This document shows positions 1-7,974 of a stretch of DNA of 64,000 nucleotides, piece after piece. The notes under the pieces were generated by a model, which ran no database searches, had not been told where the DNA came from, and saw only the letters and a list, made by a program, of their open reading frames with translations. Position numbers and translations under genes: made by a program. Numbering within the stretch: position 1 is the first letter of the stretch; each line of letters begins with the position of its first letter. Source of the stretch: an uncultured Roseburia sp. (GTDB lineage Bacteria > Bacillota > Clostridia > Lachnospirales > Lachnospiraceae); the NCBI GenBank assembly GCA_947642555.1, contig CANRSX010000021.1, forward strand, positions 1-64,000. The letters run 5' to 3'.

Positions 1-73
1 TGGAGATAGGGGGACTCGAACCCCTGACCTATGCGTTGCGAACGCATCGCTCTCCCAGCTGAGCTATATCCCC
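1..73 (-). tRNA. tRNA-Ala (anticodon CGC)
   Basis: Read on the minus strand the segment folds as a complete 73-base tRNA beginning GGGGATA and ending TATCTCCA, with D arm, GGTTCGAGTCC T arm and a five-pair anticodon stem around the loop TTCGCAA. The anticodon is CGC, decoding GCG. The acceptor stem carries the G3:U70 wobble pair that is the known alanine identity element, which confirms the assignment. CCA is not encoded. It lies four bases from the next tRNA on the same strand, so the two are probably co-transcribed. Confidence 0.96.
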
Positions 74-77
74 AAAG

Positions 78-151
78 TGGAAACAAGGGGGCTCGAACCC
101 CTGACCTCTCGCGTGTGAGGCGAGCGCTCATCCCGGCTGAGCTATGTTTCC
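78..151 (-). tRNA. tRNA-Val (anticodon CAC)
   Basis: The minus strand folds into a 74-base cloverleaf with acceptor arms GGAAACA and TGTTTCC plus discriminator A. The anticodon stem CTCGC/GCGAG encloses the loop CTCACAC, giving anticodon CAC for the GTG codon. It is the 5' partner of the adjacent tRNA-Ala. Both tRNAs read G-ending codons (GCG, GTG), fitting the GC-rich codon use of the window. Confidence 0.95.
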
Positions 152-216
152 GCTTCCATGTTCTCCATTATAACACGTTGCGCACAGAATGCAAGACCAA
201 ATTGTATATTTTTTTC

Positions 217-379
217 AAAAAGTTCAGCCATGCATCGCAAAACGGGTGAATCGTGCTCGCACGAATGAGCACGTTCTGCGATGCATGAGCAGAGCGCTCG
301 TATATGAGCAAAAGTAAGCTGCGTCAGCAGCGAAGAGCGCTGTAAGCGCGGTTTTGCGAATGGCTCGGGCTGAACTTTT
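217..379. repeat. Intergenic inverted-repeat element
   Basis: This stretch between the tRNAs and mgtE has no plausible gene but is highly structured. Its ends are imperfect inverted repeats: 217-229 pairs with 368-379 and 235-243 pairs with 351-359. Inside are an 11-base inverted repeat (229-239 with 277-287), a smaller CGTGCTC/GAGCACG hairpin, and two direct copies of AGAGCGCT (291-298 and 334-341). It could be a small non-autonomous repeat of the MITE or REP type, or a structured transcript end. No second copy was noticed in this window. Confidence 0.5.
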
Positions 380-394
380 ATATAAAAAGTTTAA

Positions 395-1768
395 TCAGAT
401 ATGCAGAATTGCTGTCGCCAGCCCGAAGTAGATCAGAAGCGAAAGCGCATCTACAATCGTCGTGATAAACGGCGACGACATCACAGCGGGGTCAAATCCC
501 AGCCGTTTTGCAAAGATCGGAAAGGTACAGCCCACCATTTTCGCAAACACCACCTCGATTAACAGCGTTAAGCTGATCACGACATTGACCGCGAGCGTGA
601 CGCCTTTTACCCCGAGGAGAAGCCGGTCGACAAGCAGCATTTTTGCAAAATTCACCAGCGCGAGCGTCCCGCCGCAGCAGAGCCCGACCCGCATCTCCTT
701 AAACACCACGCGGAAAATATCGTTCCGCTCGATCTCATTTAAGGAAAGCGCGCGGATGATCGTGACATTCGCCTGCCCGCCCGTATTTCCGCCGGTGTCC
801 ATCAGCATCGGAATGAAGGAGGTGAGGATGATCATCGCGGAGAGCTTGTCCTCAAACGAGGTGATGATCATTCCCGTCAGCGTCGCGCTGATCATTAAGA
901 GCAGAAGCCACGGGATACGCGACCGGTAGGTCTCAAACACGCCGATCTTTAAATACGGCTTCTCCGAGGTATGGACGATTGCGTTCATCTTGTGGATATC
1001 CTCAGTGTTCTCCTCCTGCAGGACGTCCATCGCGTCGTCGACTGTGATGATCCCGACCAGCCGGTTTTCCATATCGACCACCGGAAGCGCCAGGAAATTA
1101 TATTTGTCGAACAGCCCGACCGCGACCTCCCTGTCATCGTGCGTCCTTACGCTGATCAGGTTGGTTTCCATAAATTCTTCGATCCGGTCCTCATAATCGT
1201 GCAGCAGAAGCTCCCGGACCGTCGTCACGCCGATTAAGCGCTTCGACTCGTCGGTCACATAACAGGTATAGATCGTCTCCTTGTCCACACCGGTCCGGCG
1301 GATCCGCTTAAACGCATCCTGAACCGTATTGTCCCGCTTTAAATTCACGAACTCCGGCGTCATGATCGACCCCGCGCTGTCCTCCGGATATTCCAGCAGC
1401 TTATTGATCGACACCCTGGTCTGCGGATCCGTATTTTTTAAAATACGCTTCACGATCGTCGCCGGCATCTCCTCAATGATATCCACCGCGTCGTCGAGAT
1501 AGAGCTCATCGAGCACCTCGCGAAGCTCGGTGTCAGAAAATGCCAGGATGATATCCTCCTGCGTGTCGGCGTCAAACTCGACAAACGTCTCCGCCGCTTT
1601 CTCCTTCGGGAGCAGCCGGAAAAACATCACCTGCTGCCGCACCTTAAATTCCTCTAAAAGCGCCGCGATATCCGCCGGATTTTCCTCGGCGAGTATGGAC
1701 TTTAACTCAGTAAAACGCTTTTCTTCGTAGAGCCGTTCCATCTGTTCCGTCATCTCCCGCATCTCCAT
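395..1768 (-). CDS. mgtE: Magnesium transporter MgtE
   Basis: The product is a 457-residue Mg2+ channel/transporter of the inner membrane. The N-terminal acidic helical MgtE_N domain (about 30-130) is followed by two CBS domains (about 135-260), which in the family sense Mg2+, and a C-terminal five-helix membrane domain with the TGGNTGGQ motif of the pore. The frame stays open upstream to 1924, but a clear AAGGAGG site at 1778-1784 sits nine bases before the ATG at 1768, and the extra upstream residues are arginine-rich and unlike the family, so 1768 is chosen. It is the last gene of a minus-strand run that starts with an amino-acid ABC transporter. Confidence 0.95.
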   Translation of the reverse strand: MEMREMTEQMERLYEEKRFTELKSILAEENPADIAALLEEFKVRQQVMFFRLLPKEKAAETFVEFDADTQEDIILAFSDTELREVLDELYLDDAVDIIEEMPATIVKRILKNTDPQTRVSINKLLEYPEDSAGSIMTPEFVNLKRDNTVQDAFKRIRRTGVDKETIYTCYVTDESKRLIGVTTVRELLLHDYEDRIEEFMETNLISVRTHDDREVAVGLFDKYNFLALPVVDMENRLVGIITVDDAMDVLQEENTEDIHKMNAIVHTSEKPYLKIGVFETYRSRIPWLLLLMISATLTGMIITSFEDKLSAMIILTSFIPMLMDTGGNTGGQANVTIIRALSLNEIERNDIFRVVFKEMRVGLCCGGTLALVNFAKMLLVDRLLLGVKGVTLAVNVVISLTLLIEVVFAKMVGCTFPIFAKRLGFDPAVMSSPFITTIVDALSLLIYFGLATAILHI

Positions 1769-1904
1769 ACGCGCCTGCCTCCTTTTCTCAATCCTCTCTC
1801 CATGCCTGCGGCCCGGCCTGCTGATCCTCCCCGCCTCTCGCGCCAGCGGGCATGCGGCCCGCCATCGTCTGGCCCGGGAGCCCGGCGCCGCGCATTCCGA
1901 TGCT

Positions 1905-1922
1905 GAGCCGGGCTCCCGGCTC
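1905..1922. other. Perfect GC-rich hairpin at a gene end
   Basis: Eight perfect pairs (GAGCCGGG / CCCGGCTC) with a two-base gap overlap the stop codon of the HD/RyR gene. There is no T tract on the minus strand, so it is more likely an RNA-stabilising or pausing structure between that gene and mgtE than an intrinsic terminator. The 150 bases between the two genes are otherwise GC-rich with no obvious gene. Confidence 0.4.
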
Positions 1923-3918
1923 ACAGCCGGTAGATCCGGATCCCCTCAAACTGCCGCAGCAGCCCGAGCATACAGTTCATCGGAGCGGTATCCTTATCCT
2001 GCTCCTCCGCCGGCAGCCCGGCATAATGGGCCGCCGCCGTCTCCGCTGTGATCTCTCCGTCAGACATCAGGGCATGGATGCGCTTTCTCTCGCGCTCCGC
2101 CTTTGTGGCGTAATCCGTTCCGTATCGCCAGCCCATGTCATGATGCTCCCTCAGCCATCTCTCGTGCTCTAACGGGCCGATCACCGCCATGTCCTCTTCC
2201 GTAAACTCCCTCACCATCTCAAACCCGACCGGCTGGTCGGTATAAAAGCAGCCGACCGCGTCGAGATAGCGCGCGAACGCCTTCGCCTGCCCGATATTGA
2301 ACAGCTGATATTCCAGCGAAAGCGCTGCGAACTCCTCCTCCATCCGCTCCGCCACCCCGGGCTTTAACTCTCTGCCCTGATACGCGTATCTGCCGTTTAA
2401 CGCGACTGCAAACTGATAGAGATGAAGGAAATTGCTGTCCGAGAGAAACCGGTGCTTCTTCTCATACTGCGCCGGGGAAAGCTTCGTCTCAACCGTAAGC
2501 GTCAGCGGCTGCATGTCCACGATCTTCTTAATATCCCCGAGAAATGTATTTTCATGCACCATCGACGCATATGCCTTCAGCGCAGGCTTTTTCTCCGGAT
2601 CCGTTTTATCCCAGGCGGCATACTGCTGTTCATAGCAATCGATTTTTTCCCGCTCCGCCTCGTCATACACATAGACCGCGCGGACGGTATCCTGCCCGAA
2701 TGTGAATTCGCAGTCCATCGGGTGCAGCTCCGTCCTCGAATTCCTGCCGTAGGACGTCCGGTCCCAGCACTGCAGCTCGTCGCAGAGCATCAGAAGATAC
2801 GCCAGAGGATGCAGCTCCATCCCGAGCGGGATATTTAATCCTTCCTTATAAAATGCCACCGAAAACTTGTAGAGGCTGTTGTGCAGCAGGATCGCTGTGA
2901 GCGCGTCGATGCGCTCCTTTGTTATCCCGCCATATCCGGCCCTTTTGTCCGCAGCGTACAGCTCCTGGAACAGAATGGACGCGCTGAAATACGCGTGATC
3001 CATAAAATAGCCAAACCGGTTGGGATTCGCCGCCTTTGCCGTCAGGATCGTCTCGAGGCTCTCCCTGGTAAAACGGTAGGTCTTCCCAAGCTTCTCCGAA
3101 ATGTCAGCGGCAAACAGCCCGTCAGTGCTCGTAAACTTCTCCCCGTACAGGCTCTTTAACTCTTCCGCCGCATCCGGCGGTATCGACACAAAACGCTCCA
3201 GCCCGACGTAGGCGACAAACGGATTGTTCCTCCGCTTCTCGCCGTTTACCTCAAAATATGCCTCCACCTGCTCAAACGGGAGTTCAAACGGATACCCGAT
3301 ATCGTGAAACAGCGACGTCAGTCCCCAGTAGCGCAGGAAATGATGCGCAGCCGCGTGATCCGCCACGTCCCCGCCGCACGGCATGCCATTTGGCATGCCA
3401 CATGGCATGCCATTTGGCACGTCAAATCCGTAAAATTTCTGATATGCGCTCCGGAAGGCTTTGCTCGTCTCATAAATCGCAAGCCCCAGCGCAAACACAT
3501 AGACGGAATGCGAATAGTGGTCCCGGTGCTTCATCAGAAGAGAGCTGCCGTTTGTCTCAAACTCCGAGAGCATCTCGACCATCCGCTTCGTGCTCCCGTA
3601 GCTCCCCACAAACATTTCCAGATAGCAGTAATACACGTCGAAGGCATCCTGCGCGGCGCCGGAGTCAAGGAAGCGCAGCATGGCGTTTTCCAGACAGAGC
3701 CGGTCGATATCCATCTGCATGTTGTACGGGATCTGCCCCTCCCCTATGCTGCTGCCCAGAAACCTTCCCTCCGCCTGCTCGATCCGCTCCTTTTCCCTGT
3801 CATGGCGCAGATCCTCGCACCGGTCGCAGAGAAAGCGCGCGACCGTCGGCTTTAATCCGTTCCCGTCGGCATTCTTTTGCCCTTTTGTCACGCAGTTTTC
3901 CAGATATCTGTAAGCCAT
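1921..3918 (-). CDS. HD-domain protein with C-terminal RyR domain
   Basis: The 665-residue product has an HD-phosphohydrolase-like core: His at about 131-137 (HRDHYSHS), the HD pair in LFHDIGYP (residues 205-206), a later LLHN and a final Asp in LCDELQCWD. This is the usual H-HD-H-D order of metal-binding residues. The C-terminal 85 residues match the bacterial RyR domain (EHERWLRE...GWRYG at 584-600, then LPAEEQDKD). HD domains hydrolyse nucleotides or cyclic nucleotides, and RyR domains are predicted ligand sensors; the substrate here is unknown. The ATG at 3918 follows GGGGGAG by a short gap and lies 10 bases after the ABC ATPase gene, so it is probably in that operon. A 12-base repeat lies in residues 169-181. 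Confidence 0.8.
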   Translation of the reverse strand: MAYRYLENCVTKGQKNADGNGLKPTVARFLCDRCEDLRHDREKERIEQAEGRFLGSSIGEGQIPYNMQMDIDRLCLENAMLRFLDSGAAQDAFDVYYCYLEMFVGSYGSTKRMVEMLSEFETNGSSLLMKHRDHYSHSVYVFALGLAIYETSKAFRSAYQKFYGFDVPNGMPCGMPNGMPCGGDVADHAAAHHFLRYWGLTSLFHDIGYPFELPFEQVEAYFEVNGEKRRNNPFVAYVGLERFVSIPPDAAEELKSLYGEKFTSTDGLFAADISEKLGKTYRFTRESLETILTAKAANPNRFGYFMDHAYFSASILFQELYAADKRAGYGGITKERIDALTAILLHNSLYKFSVAFYKEGLNIPLGMELHPLAYLLMLCDELQCWDRTSYGRNSRTELHPMDCEFTFGQDTVRAVYVYDEAEREKIDCYEQQYAAWDKTDPEKKPALKAYASMVHENTFLGDIKKIVDMQPLTLTVETKLSPAQYEKKHRFLSDSNFLHLYQFAVALNGRYAYQGRELKPGVAERMEEEFAALSLEYQLFNIGQAKAFARYLDAVGCFYTDQPVGFEMVREFTEEDMAVIGPLEHERWLREHHDMGWRYGTDYATKAERERKRIHALMSDGEITAETAAAHYAGLPAEEQDKDTAPMNCMLGLLRQFEGIRIYRL
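3380..3418. repeat. In-frame 12-bp palindromic tandem repeat
   Basis: A 12-base unit built on the palindrome GGCATGCC (at 3380, 3392 and 3404) is repeated about 3.3 times inside the HD/RyR gene. It encodes a Asn/Cys-Gly-Met-Pro repeat. Because the unit is a multiple of three, copy-number change would not shift the frame. It lies in a loop just before the HD motif. Confidence 0.8.
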
Positions 3919-3928
3919 GCTCTCCCCC

Positions 3929-4762
3929 TTACACCAGCACCTTGGATAAAAATTCCCTCAGCCTCGGATTCTTCGGCGCACCGAAAAACTCCTCCGGCGG
4001 CGCGCTCTCCAAAATCATGCCGTCGTCAATAAACAGCACTTTATTTGCGACTTCCTTTGCAAATCCCATCTCATGCGTCACGATGATCATCGTCATGCCC
4101 TCTTTTGCAAGCACCTTCATCAGGTCGAGCACCTCCCCGACCATCTCAGGGTCGAGCGCGCTCGTCGGCTCGTCAAACAGGATCACATCAGGGTTCATCG
4201 CCAGCGAGCGGATGATAGCCACCCTCTGCTTCTGACCGCCGGAGAGCGTGGACGGATAGACGTCCGCCTTGTCCTCAAGCCCGATCCGCTTTAACAGGGA
4301 GAGCGCCTGGGCGCGCGCCTCCTCCTTTATCTTCGCCTTTGTGGTCTGAACCGGGATCAGCTCTTTTCTGGCGGAGCTGCTCCGGAAGAGATTGGCAAGC
4401 CGCGTCACGGCGTTTTTTTGCTTTGCCTTCCTTAAATCCTGGCACTGGACGAGCACCGGCGCCAGCATGATATTCTGTATCACGGTCTTGTTGTTGAACA
4501 GGTTAAAGTGCTGGAACACCATGCCCATATGGCGCCTGTGAATATTGATGTCCACCTTCATATCCGCGATGTCCGCGCCGTTAAAGATAATCTGCCCGCC
4601 GGTGGGATCCTCCATACAGTTTAAACAGCGCAGAAACGTGCTCTTACCGGAACCGGACGGACCGACCACCACGATGATATCTCCCTTTTCAATCGTGATA
4701 CTGATCCCGCGCAGAACCTGATTGTCTCCAAACCGCTTTTCCAAATTAATGACGTCTATCAC
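3929..4762 (-). CDS. Amino-acid ABC transporter ATP-binding protein
   Basis: A cytoplasmic ATPase of the GlnQ/ArtP/HisP class that powers polar amino-acid import. It has Walker [10 protein letters not shown] (34-42), Q-loop VFQHFNLF, signature LSGGQKQR, Walker B VILFDEP and H-loop IVTHEM. At 277 residues it is about 35 longer than usual: a basic insert (about residues 107-150) lies between the Q-loop region and the helical subdomain. It overlaps the permease gene upstream by 17 bases and is followed by the HD/RyR gene after 10 bases. Amino-acid specificity cannot be told from the ATPase. Confidence 0.93.
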   Translation of the reverse strand: MIDVINLEKRFGDNQVLRGISITIEKGDIIVVVGPSGSGKSTFLRCLNCMEDPTGGQIIFNGADIADMKVDINIHRRHMGMVFQHFNLFNNKTVIQNIMLAPVLVQCQDLRKAKQKNAVTRLANLFRSSSARKELIPVQTTKAKIKEEARAQALSLLKRIGLEDKADVYPSTLSGGQKQRVAIIRSLAMNPDVILFDEPTSALDPEMVGEVLDLMKVLAKEGMTMIIVTHEMGFAKEVANKVLFIDDGMILESAPPEEFFGAPKNPRLREFLSKVLV

Positions 4763-5456
4763 TTCTCCGCAGGCTCCTTTCCATCATTTTAATCCCGGCG
4801 CTGATGATCAGCACGAGCAGGATATAAATCACCGCCATCACCAGATACGGAACCATGAATTCGTAGCTGTTGCTGCCGATGTAATTGAACGCGACGTAGA
4901 GATCCGCCGCGCCGACAAAGCTGACGACAGATGTCTCCTTAATCAGGGCGATAAATTCATTTCCCAGGGTGGGAAGAATATTTTTCACTGCCTGTGGAAT
5001 GACAATCTGCCGCATCGTCGTGGCAAAGCTTAAGCCCAGCGCGCGCCCGGCCTCCATCTGCCCATGGTCGACGGAGAGGATACCGCTGCGCATGATCTCC
5101 GATATGTATGCCCCGCTGTTTAACCCGAAGACAAGGACAGACACCTGCACTCCGGTCATCCGTCCCCCGAGCATCGGCAGAAGCACGTAATAAAATACCA
5201 GCAGCTGCACCACGATCGGCGTCCCGCGGAACAGCGCCACGTAAAAGCTGCAGAATCCGTTTAAGATCCGCGGCAGGCGCTTATACTTCGGCAGCACGCG
5301 GACTGTCGCGATCAGGGTACCGATCAGAATACCGATCAGAAGGCCCGTGATCGCGATCAGAAGTGTATTCTGCAAGCCTTCCAGCACACGGACATAGCCG
5401 TTCTGCGTGATAAAACTCTCGATAAATTTGTCTACCTTCTGTGAAAAATTGCCCAT
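4746..5456 (-). CDS. Amino-acid ABC transporter permease
   Basis: A 236-residue inner-membrane permease of the His/Glu/Gln/Arg/opine family (HisM/GlnP type). It shows the family start with a long first helix, and the EAA loop sequence [22 protein letters not shown] that docks the ATPase. About five membrane segments are visible. It lies between the binding-protein gene (27 bases upstream) and the ATPase gene (17-base overlap). One permease gene suggests a homodimeric channel. Confidence 0.93.
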   Translation of the reverse strand: MGNFSQKVDKFIESFITQNGYVRVLEGLQNTLLIAITGLLIGILIGTLIATVRVLPKYKRLPRILNGFCSFYVALFRGTPIVVQLLVFYYVLLPMLGGRMTGVQVSVLVFGLNSGAYISEIMRSGILSVDHGQMEAGRALGLSFATTMRQIVIPQAVKNILPTLGNEFIALIKETSVVSFVGAADLYVAFNYIGSNSYEFMVPYLVMAVIYILLVLIISAGIKMMERSLRRSDRRH

Positions 5457-5483
5457 GTCTCCCTTTCCATCCGTCCGCCGTGC

Positions 5484-6323
5484 CTACTGCAGCTCGTTGA
5501 TCGCCTCCGTGATACAGGCTGCCGGCGCGGAATCGATAATCACATAATCGATATTATTATTTAAAAGATCCTGCACTGCCAGCGAACCGTTCCGGTAACC
5601 GATCACCTCTGATCCGAATCCGTCAAAGCCCCAGTCCGCATCGCCTTCCGCATAGAACTGACCCGTCGTCCCGTTCTGCACGCCGATTTTCATCGCACCG
5701 TTCTTTCCATTTAAAACAGCCTCCACTGCCGCCGCATCCTTACAATCGTCGAATTCCTTATTGTCCGAGGGCACGATCAGCTTCTGCGACGCGTCGTAAT
5801 AGGACTCGGAGAAATCAACGTACTCCATCCGGTCCTCGCGCACGGTCAGCCCGGCCATGGCGACATCACACTTCTGCTGTCCCACCGAGAGGCAGACGGC
5901 GTCGAACTCCATGTTTAAGATGACAAGCTCTTTGTCTAAGTATTCCGCCAGCTTTGCCGCAATCTCCATATCGATGCCGTAGTAGCTGTCACCCTCCATG
6001 TACTCAAACGGCTCAAAGGCCGCGTTGGTCGCCACCACGAGCTGATCCTTACTCTCGTCGAGCTCCGCGGAAGCCACTGCCACCGGCGTGCCGTCCCCGA
6101 AATAATGATCACAGATCTCGTCAAGCGTCCCGTTTTCCTTAATCTCTTTTGTAAACTCATTCACGGATGCAAGCAGCTCGGGCTGCGTCTTATCCACGCC
6201 GAACGCGTACTGTTCGTCTGTGAGCTCGATGTCGATCACCTTTACGGTCCGCTTGCCGCCGCAGCCTGCGAGCATCGTCGCAGCCATCAGAAATACAAGC
6301 ATCATTGCCATTGTCTTTTTCAT
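5484..6323 (-). CDS. Amino-acid ABC substrate-binding lipoprotein, apparently circularly permuted
   Basis: A 279-residue lipoprotein with signal peptide and lipobox LAGC (Cys at about 20). The order of conserved segments is unusual. Residues about 27-75 (IELTDEQYAFGVDK, then NEFTKEIKENGTLDEI and YFGDG) resemble the segment that normally closes the C-terminus of this family. The normal N-terminal start (LVVATNAAFEPFEY) only appears at about residue 95, and the protein ends at AINELQ, just where the closing segment would normally follow. The ligand-binding motifs (ATNAAFEPFEY, AGLTVREDR, VGVQ-like IGVQNGTTG) are present, so it should bind a polar amino acid. First gene of the operon. Confidence 0.9.
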   Translation of the reverse strand: MKKTMAMMLVFLMAATMLAGCGGKRTVKVIDIELTDEQYAFGVDKTQPELLASVNEFTKEIKENGTLDEICDHYFGDGTPVAVASAELDESKDQLVVATNAAFEPFEYMEGDSYYGIDMEIAAKLAEYLDKELVILNMEFDAVCLSVGQQKCDVAMAGLTVREDRMEYVDFSESYYDASQKLIVPSDNKEFDDCKDAAAVEAVLNGKNGAMKIGVQNGTTGQFYAEGDADWGFDGFGSEVIGYRNGSLAVQDLLNNNIDYVIIDSAPAACITEAINELQ

Positions 6324-6377
6324 GTCATTTCCTCCTTCAGGTTCTGAAATTGTTTTTTTATACCGTATATCTGCATA

Positions 6378-6406
6378 ATAATACCACGAACCTTTTCAAA
6401 AAACAA
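6378..6406 (-). promoter_or_regulatory. Sigma-A promoter of the amino-acid ABC operon
   Basis: On the minus strand TTGTTT (6401-6406) is followed after 17 bases by TATTAT (6378-6383), about 45 bases before the start of the binding-protein gene. It lies just past the 3' end of the upstream methyltransferase gene. No terminator separates the two. Confidence 0.6.
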
Positions 6407-6413
6407 TGCCAAA

Positions 6414-7247
6414 TTATCGTCTCTTCCCCAGCTCCCAGAACGCCACCGCGCCCGCTGCCGCCACATTTAAGGAGTCGACGCCCGCCGCCATATCGATGCG
6501 GACGGTATAATCACAGTCCGCGATCGTCCGGGCTGCCAGACCGTCCCCCTCCGTCCCAAGCACGATGGCCAGCTTCTCCTCCATAAGAAGCGCCGGATCC
6601 TTAAGGGAAACCGCCTCGCTTCCCAGCGCCATGGCCGCCGTTCGAAAGCCCAGTTCCCGCAATACTTCCATGCCGGCTTCTGGCCAGGGTTCTGATTTCC
6701 GGTCAAAAAATGTCCACGGAATCTGAAATACCGTCCCCATGCTCACCCGCGCCGCCCGCCGGTACAGAGGATCGCTGCATCCCGGCGTCAAAAGCACCGC
6801 CTCCATTCCCAGCGCCGCCGCGGAGCGGAAAATCGCGCCTATATTTGTAGGATTTACCACATCCTCCAGCACCGCAACCCGCGTCATCCCGGCGCAGAGA
6901 CTGCGCACCGCCGGAAGCGGACGCCGCCGCATGGCGCATAAAACGCCCCTGGTCAGCGGAAATCCGGTCAGGCGCTTTAACGCGGTAAGCTCCGCCGCAT
7001 AGACCGGCACATCCTCACAGCGGGCAAGGATTCCCGCCGCCTCGCCCTTTATCTGCCCCGTCTCCACCAGAAACGAGACCGGCTCATATCCGGCGTCCAG
7101 CGCTCTCATAATGACTTTGGGGCTCTCCGCGATGAAGAGCCCCGTATCCGGTTCATAATAACGCAGCAGCTGCACCTCAGAGAGCCCTGCATAGACCTTT
7201 AATTCCGGATCCGACAGATCCGCGATCCTTCTGATTCGTTCCATCAC
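6414..7247 (-). CDS. SpoU/TrmH-family RNA 2'-O-methyltransferase
   Basis: A 277-residue AdoMet-dependent SPOUT methyltransferase acting on rRNA or tRNA. The three family motifs are visible: NPTNIGAIFRSAAALG, LGTEGDGL and SLNVAAAGAVAFWEL, the last forming the trefoil-knot AdoMet site. The N-terminal 90 residues look like the substrate-binding domain. Start is GTG at 7247 or ATG at 7244; neither has a strong Shine-Dalgarno site, and the gene begins three to six bases after the stop of a small upstream ORF, so it may be translationally coupled. The RNA target cannot be told from the sequence. Confidence 0.9.
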   Translation of the reverse strand: MMERIRRIADLSDPELKVYAGLSEVQLLRYYEPDTGLFIAESPKVIMRALDAGYEPVSFLVETGQIKGEAAGILARCEDVPVYAAELTALKRLTGFPLTRGVLCAMRRRPLPAVRSLCAGMTRVAVLEDVVNPTNIGAIFRSAAALGMEAVLLTPGCSDPLYRRAARVSMGTVFQIPWTFFDRKSEPWPEAGMEVLRELGFRTAAMALGSEAVSLKDPALLMEEKLAIVLGTEGDGLAARTIADCDYTVRIDMAAGVDSLNVAAAGAVAFWELGKRR

Positions 7248-7249
7248 GC

Positions 7250-7354
7250 CTAATCCAGGTGAAAAACATTGACAAGATCCACCGACACCGGCTGTTGTCC
7301 GGGTCTGTCCCCATAATATCCGCCATATAAGTTCATCTTAAATCCTCTGATCAT
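7250..7354 (-). CDS. Small ORF (34 residues) upstream of the methyltransferase
   Basis: An ATG at 7354 follows GGAGG (7363-7367) by eight bases and opens a 34-residue frame ending in TAG at 7250, just before the methyltransferase start. The peptide contains LYGGYYGDRPGQQP and ends VNVFHLD. It has no signal peptide or membrane segment and I do not recognise it. Good ribosome site and tight spacing suggest either a real small protein or a leader that couples translation of the methyltransferase. Confidence 0.5.
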   Translation of the reverse strand: MIRGFKMNLYGGYYGDRPGQQPVSVDLVNVFHLD

Positions 7355-7592
7355 CCCTCATACCTCCAAAAATCTCTTTTGTTTCCACCATTTCCGACCC
7401 GGCACACCGGCGCCGCAGATCTGCCCCCGCCGGTCCTTCTGATTGTAATACATCCCAAAGACCCCGTCAATATCATCCCGAAAAATATTCAGAAAATTTT
7501 GATTTTCCATTATATTTTTTCTCACTTCTTCCGATATATAAAGTAAGAAAAGGAACGATGCTTCATGATCACATTGTGAATTCTGCCGGGAG

Positions 7593-7793
7593 GTGATTAT
7601 CGCAATCTACGTACAAAGTATCTCAAAGGTGCTGCCCATTAACCCTGTAGGCCGTATCGAACGGTCTGCGCCACAGAACCGAAGACAGGAGCGTTCCCGC
7701 CAGGAACAGACTTCCTCCTTCGACGAGCTGCTGACATCACTGATGCGGCCGGCTCCGGGAGAGGATACCTCCGTTTTCAACACTTACGCATAA
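7593..7793 (+). CDS. Small conserved-looking protein (about 66 residues)
   Basis: The frame encodes about 66 residues starting IIAIYVQSISKVLPINPVGRIE, a basic middle and an ending SSFDELLTSLMRP. A strong GGGAGG site at 7588-7593 is present but directly abuts the GTG at 7593, so the true start may be a non-standard ATT at 7596 or slightly later. No signal peptide or known domain is seen. It is monocistronic, divergent from the methyltransferase group and followed by a long bidirectional hairpin. Roughly 220 bases before it (7368-7590) show no gene. Confidence 0.55.
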   Translation: MIIAIYVQSISKVLPINPVGRIERSAPQNRRQERSRQEQTSSFDELLTSLMRPAPGEDTSVFNTYA

Positions 7794-7861
7794 GCGTTAC
7801 ACAGAGAGATACCGAAGGAAAAGAGGTGTTTTCACTTGCAGACAGAACATACGCCGGTATT

Positions 7862-7928
7862 GCCGGACAGACCAAAACCCCGGATGACAATCCGAATCGG
7901 ATTGCACCGGGGTTTTGGTCTGTCCGGC
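7862..7928. terminator. Very long bidirectional terminator hairpin
   Basis: A perfect 22-base inverted repeat (7862-7883 with 7907-7928) encloses a second seven-pair hairpin (CAATCCG/CGGATTG). The arms contain AAAACCCCGG and CCGGGGTTTT, so either strand has a GC stem followed by a T run. It sits between the plus-strand small gene and the convergent araD gene and probably ends both transcripts. Confidence 0.8.
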
Positions 7929-7974
7929 ATCCGCTCCCGCATCCTCCGTCCGCGCGTCAGAATATCTTTGCCGG

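Noticed and set aside
1769-1924. N-terminal extension of MgtE by 52 residues
   Set aside because: Arg/Gly/Pro-rich lead unlike the family, while AAGGAGG sits correctly before the ATG at 1768.
3258-4235. Long plus-strand ORF of 325 residues
   Set aside because: Antisense to two clear genes; Pro/Arg/Ser-rich composition typical of a GC-rich shadow frame.
6324-6377. Riboswitch or T-box upstream of the amino-acid ABC operon
   Set aside because: Leader is too short for either and no T-box sequence is seen.
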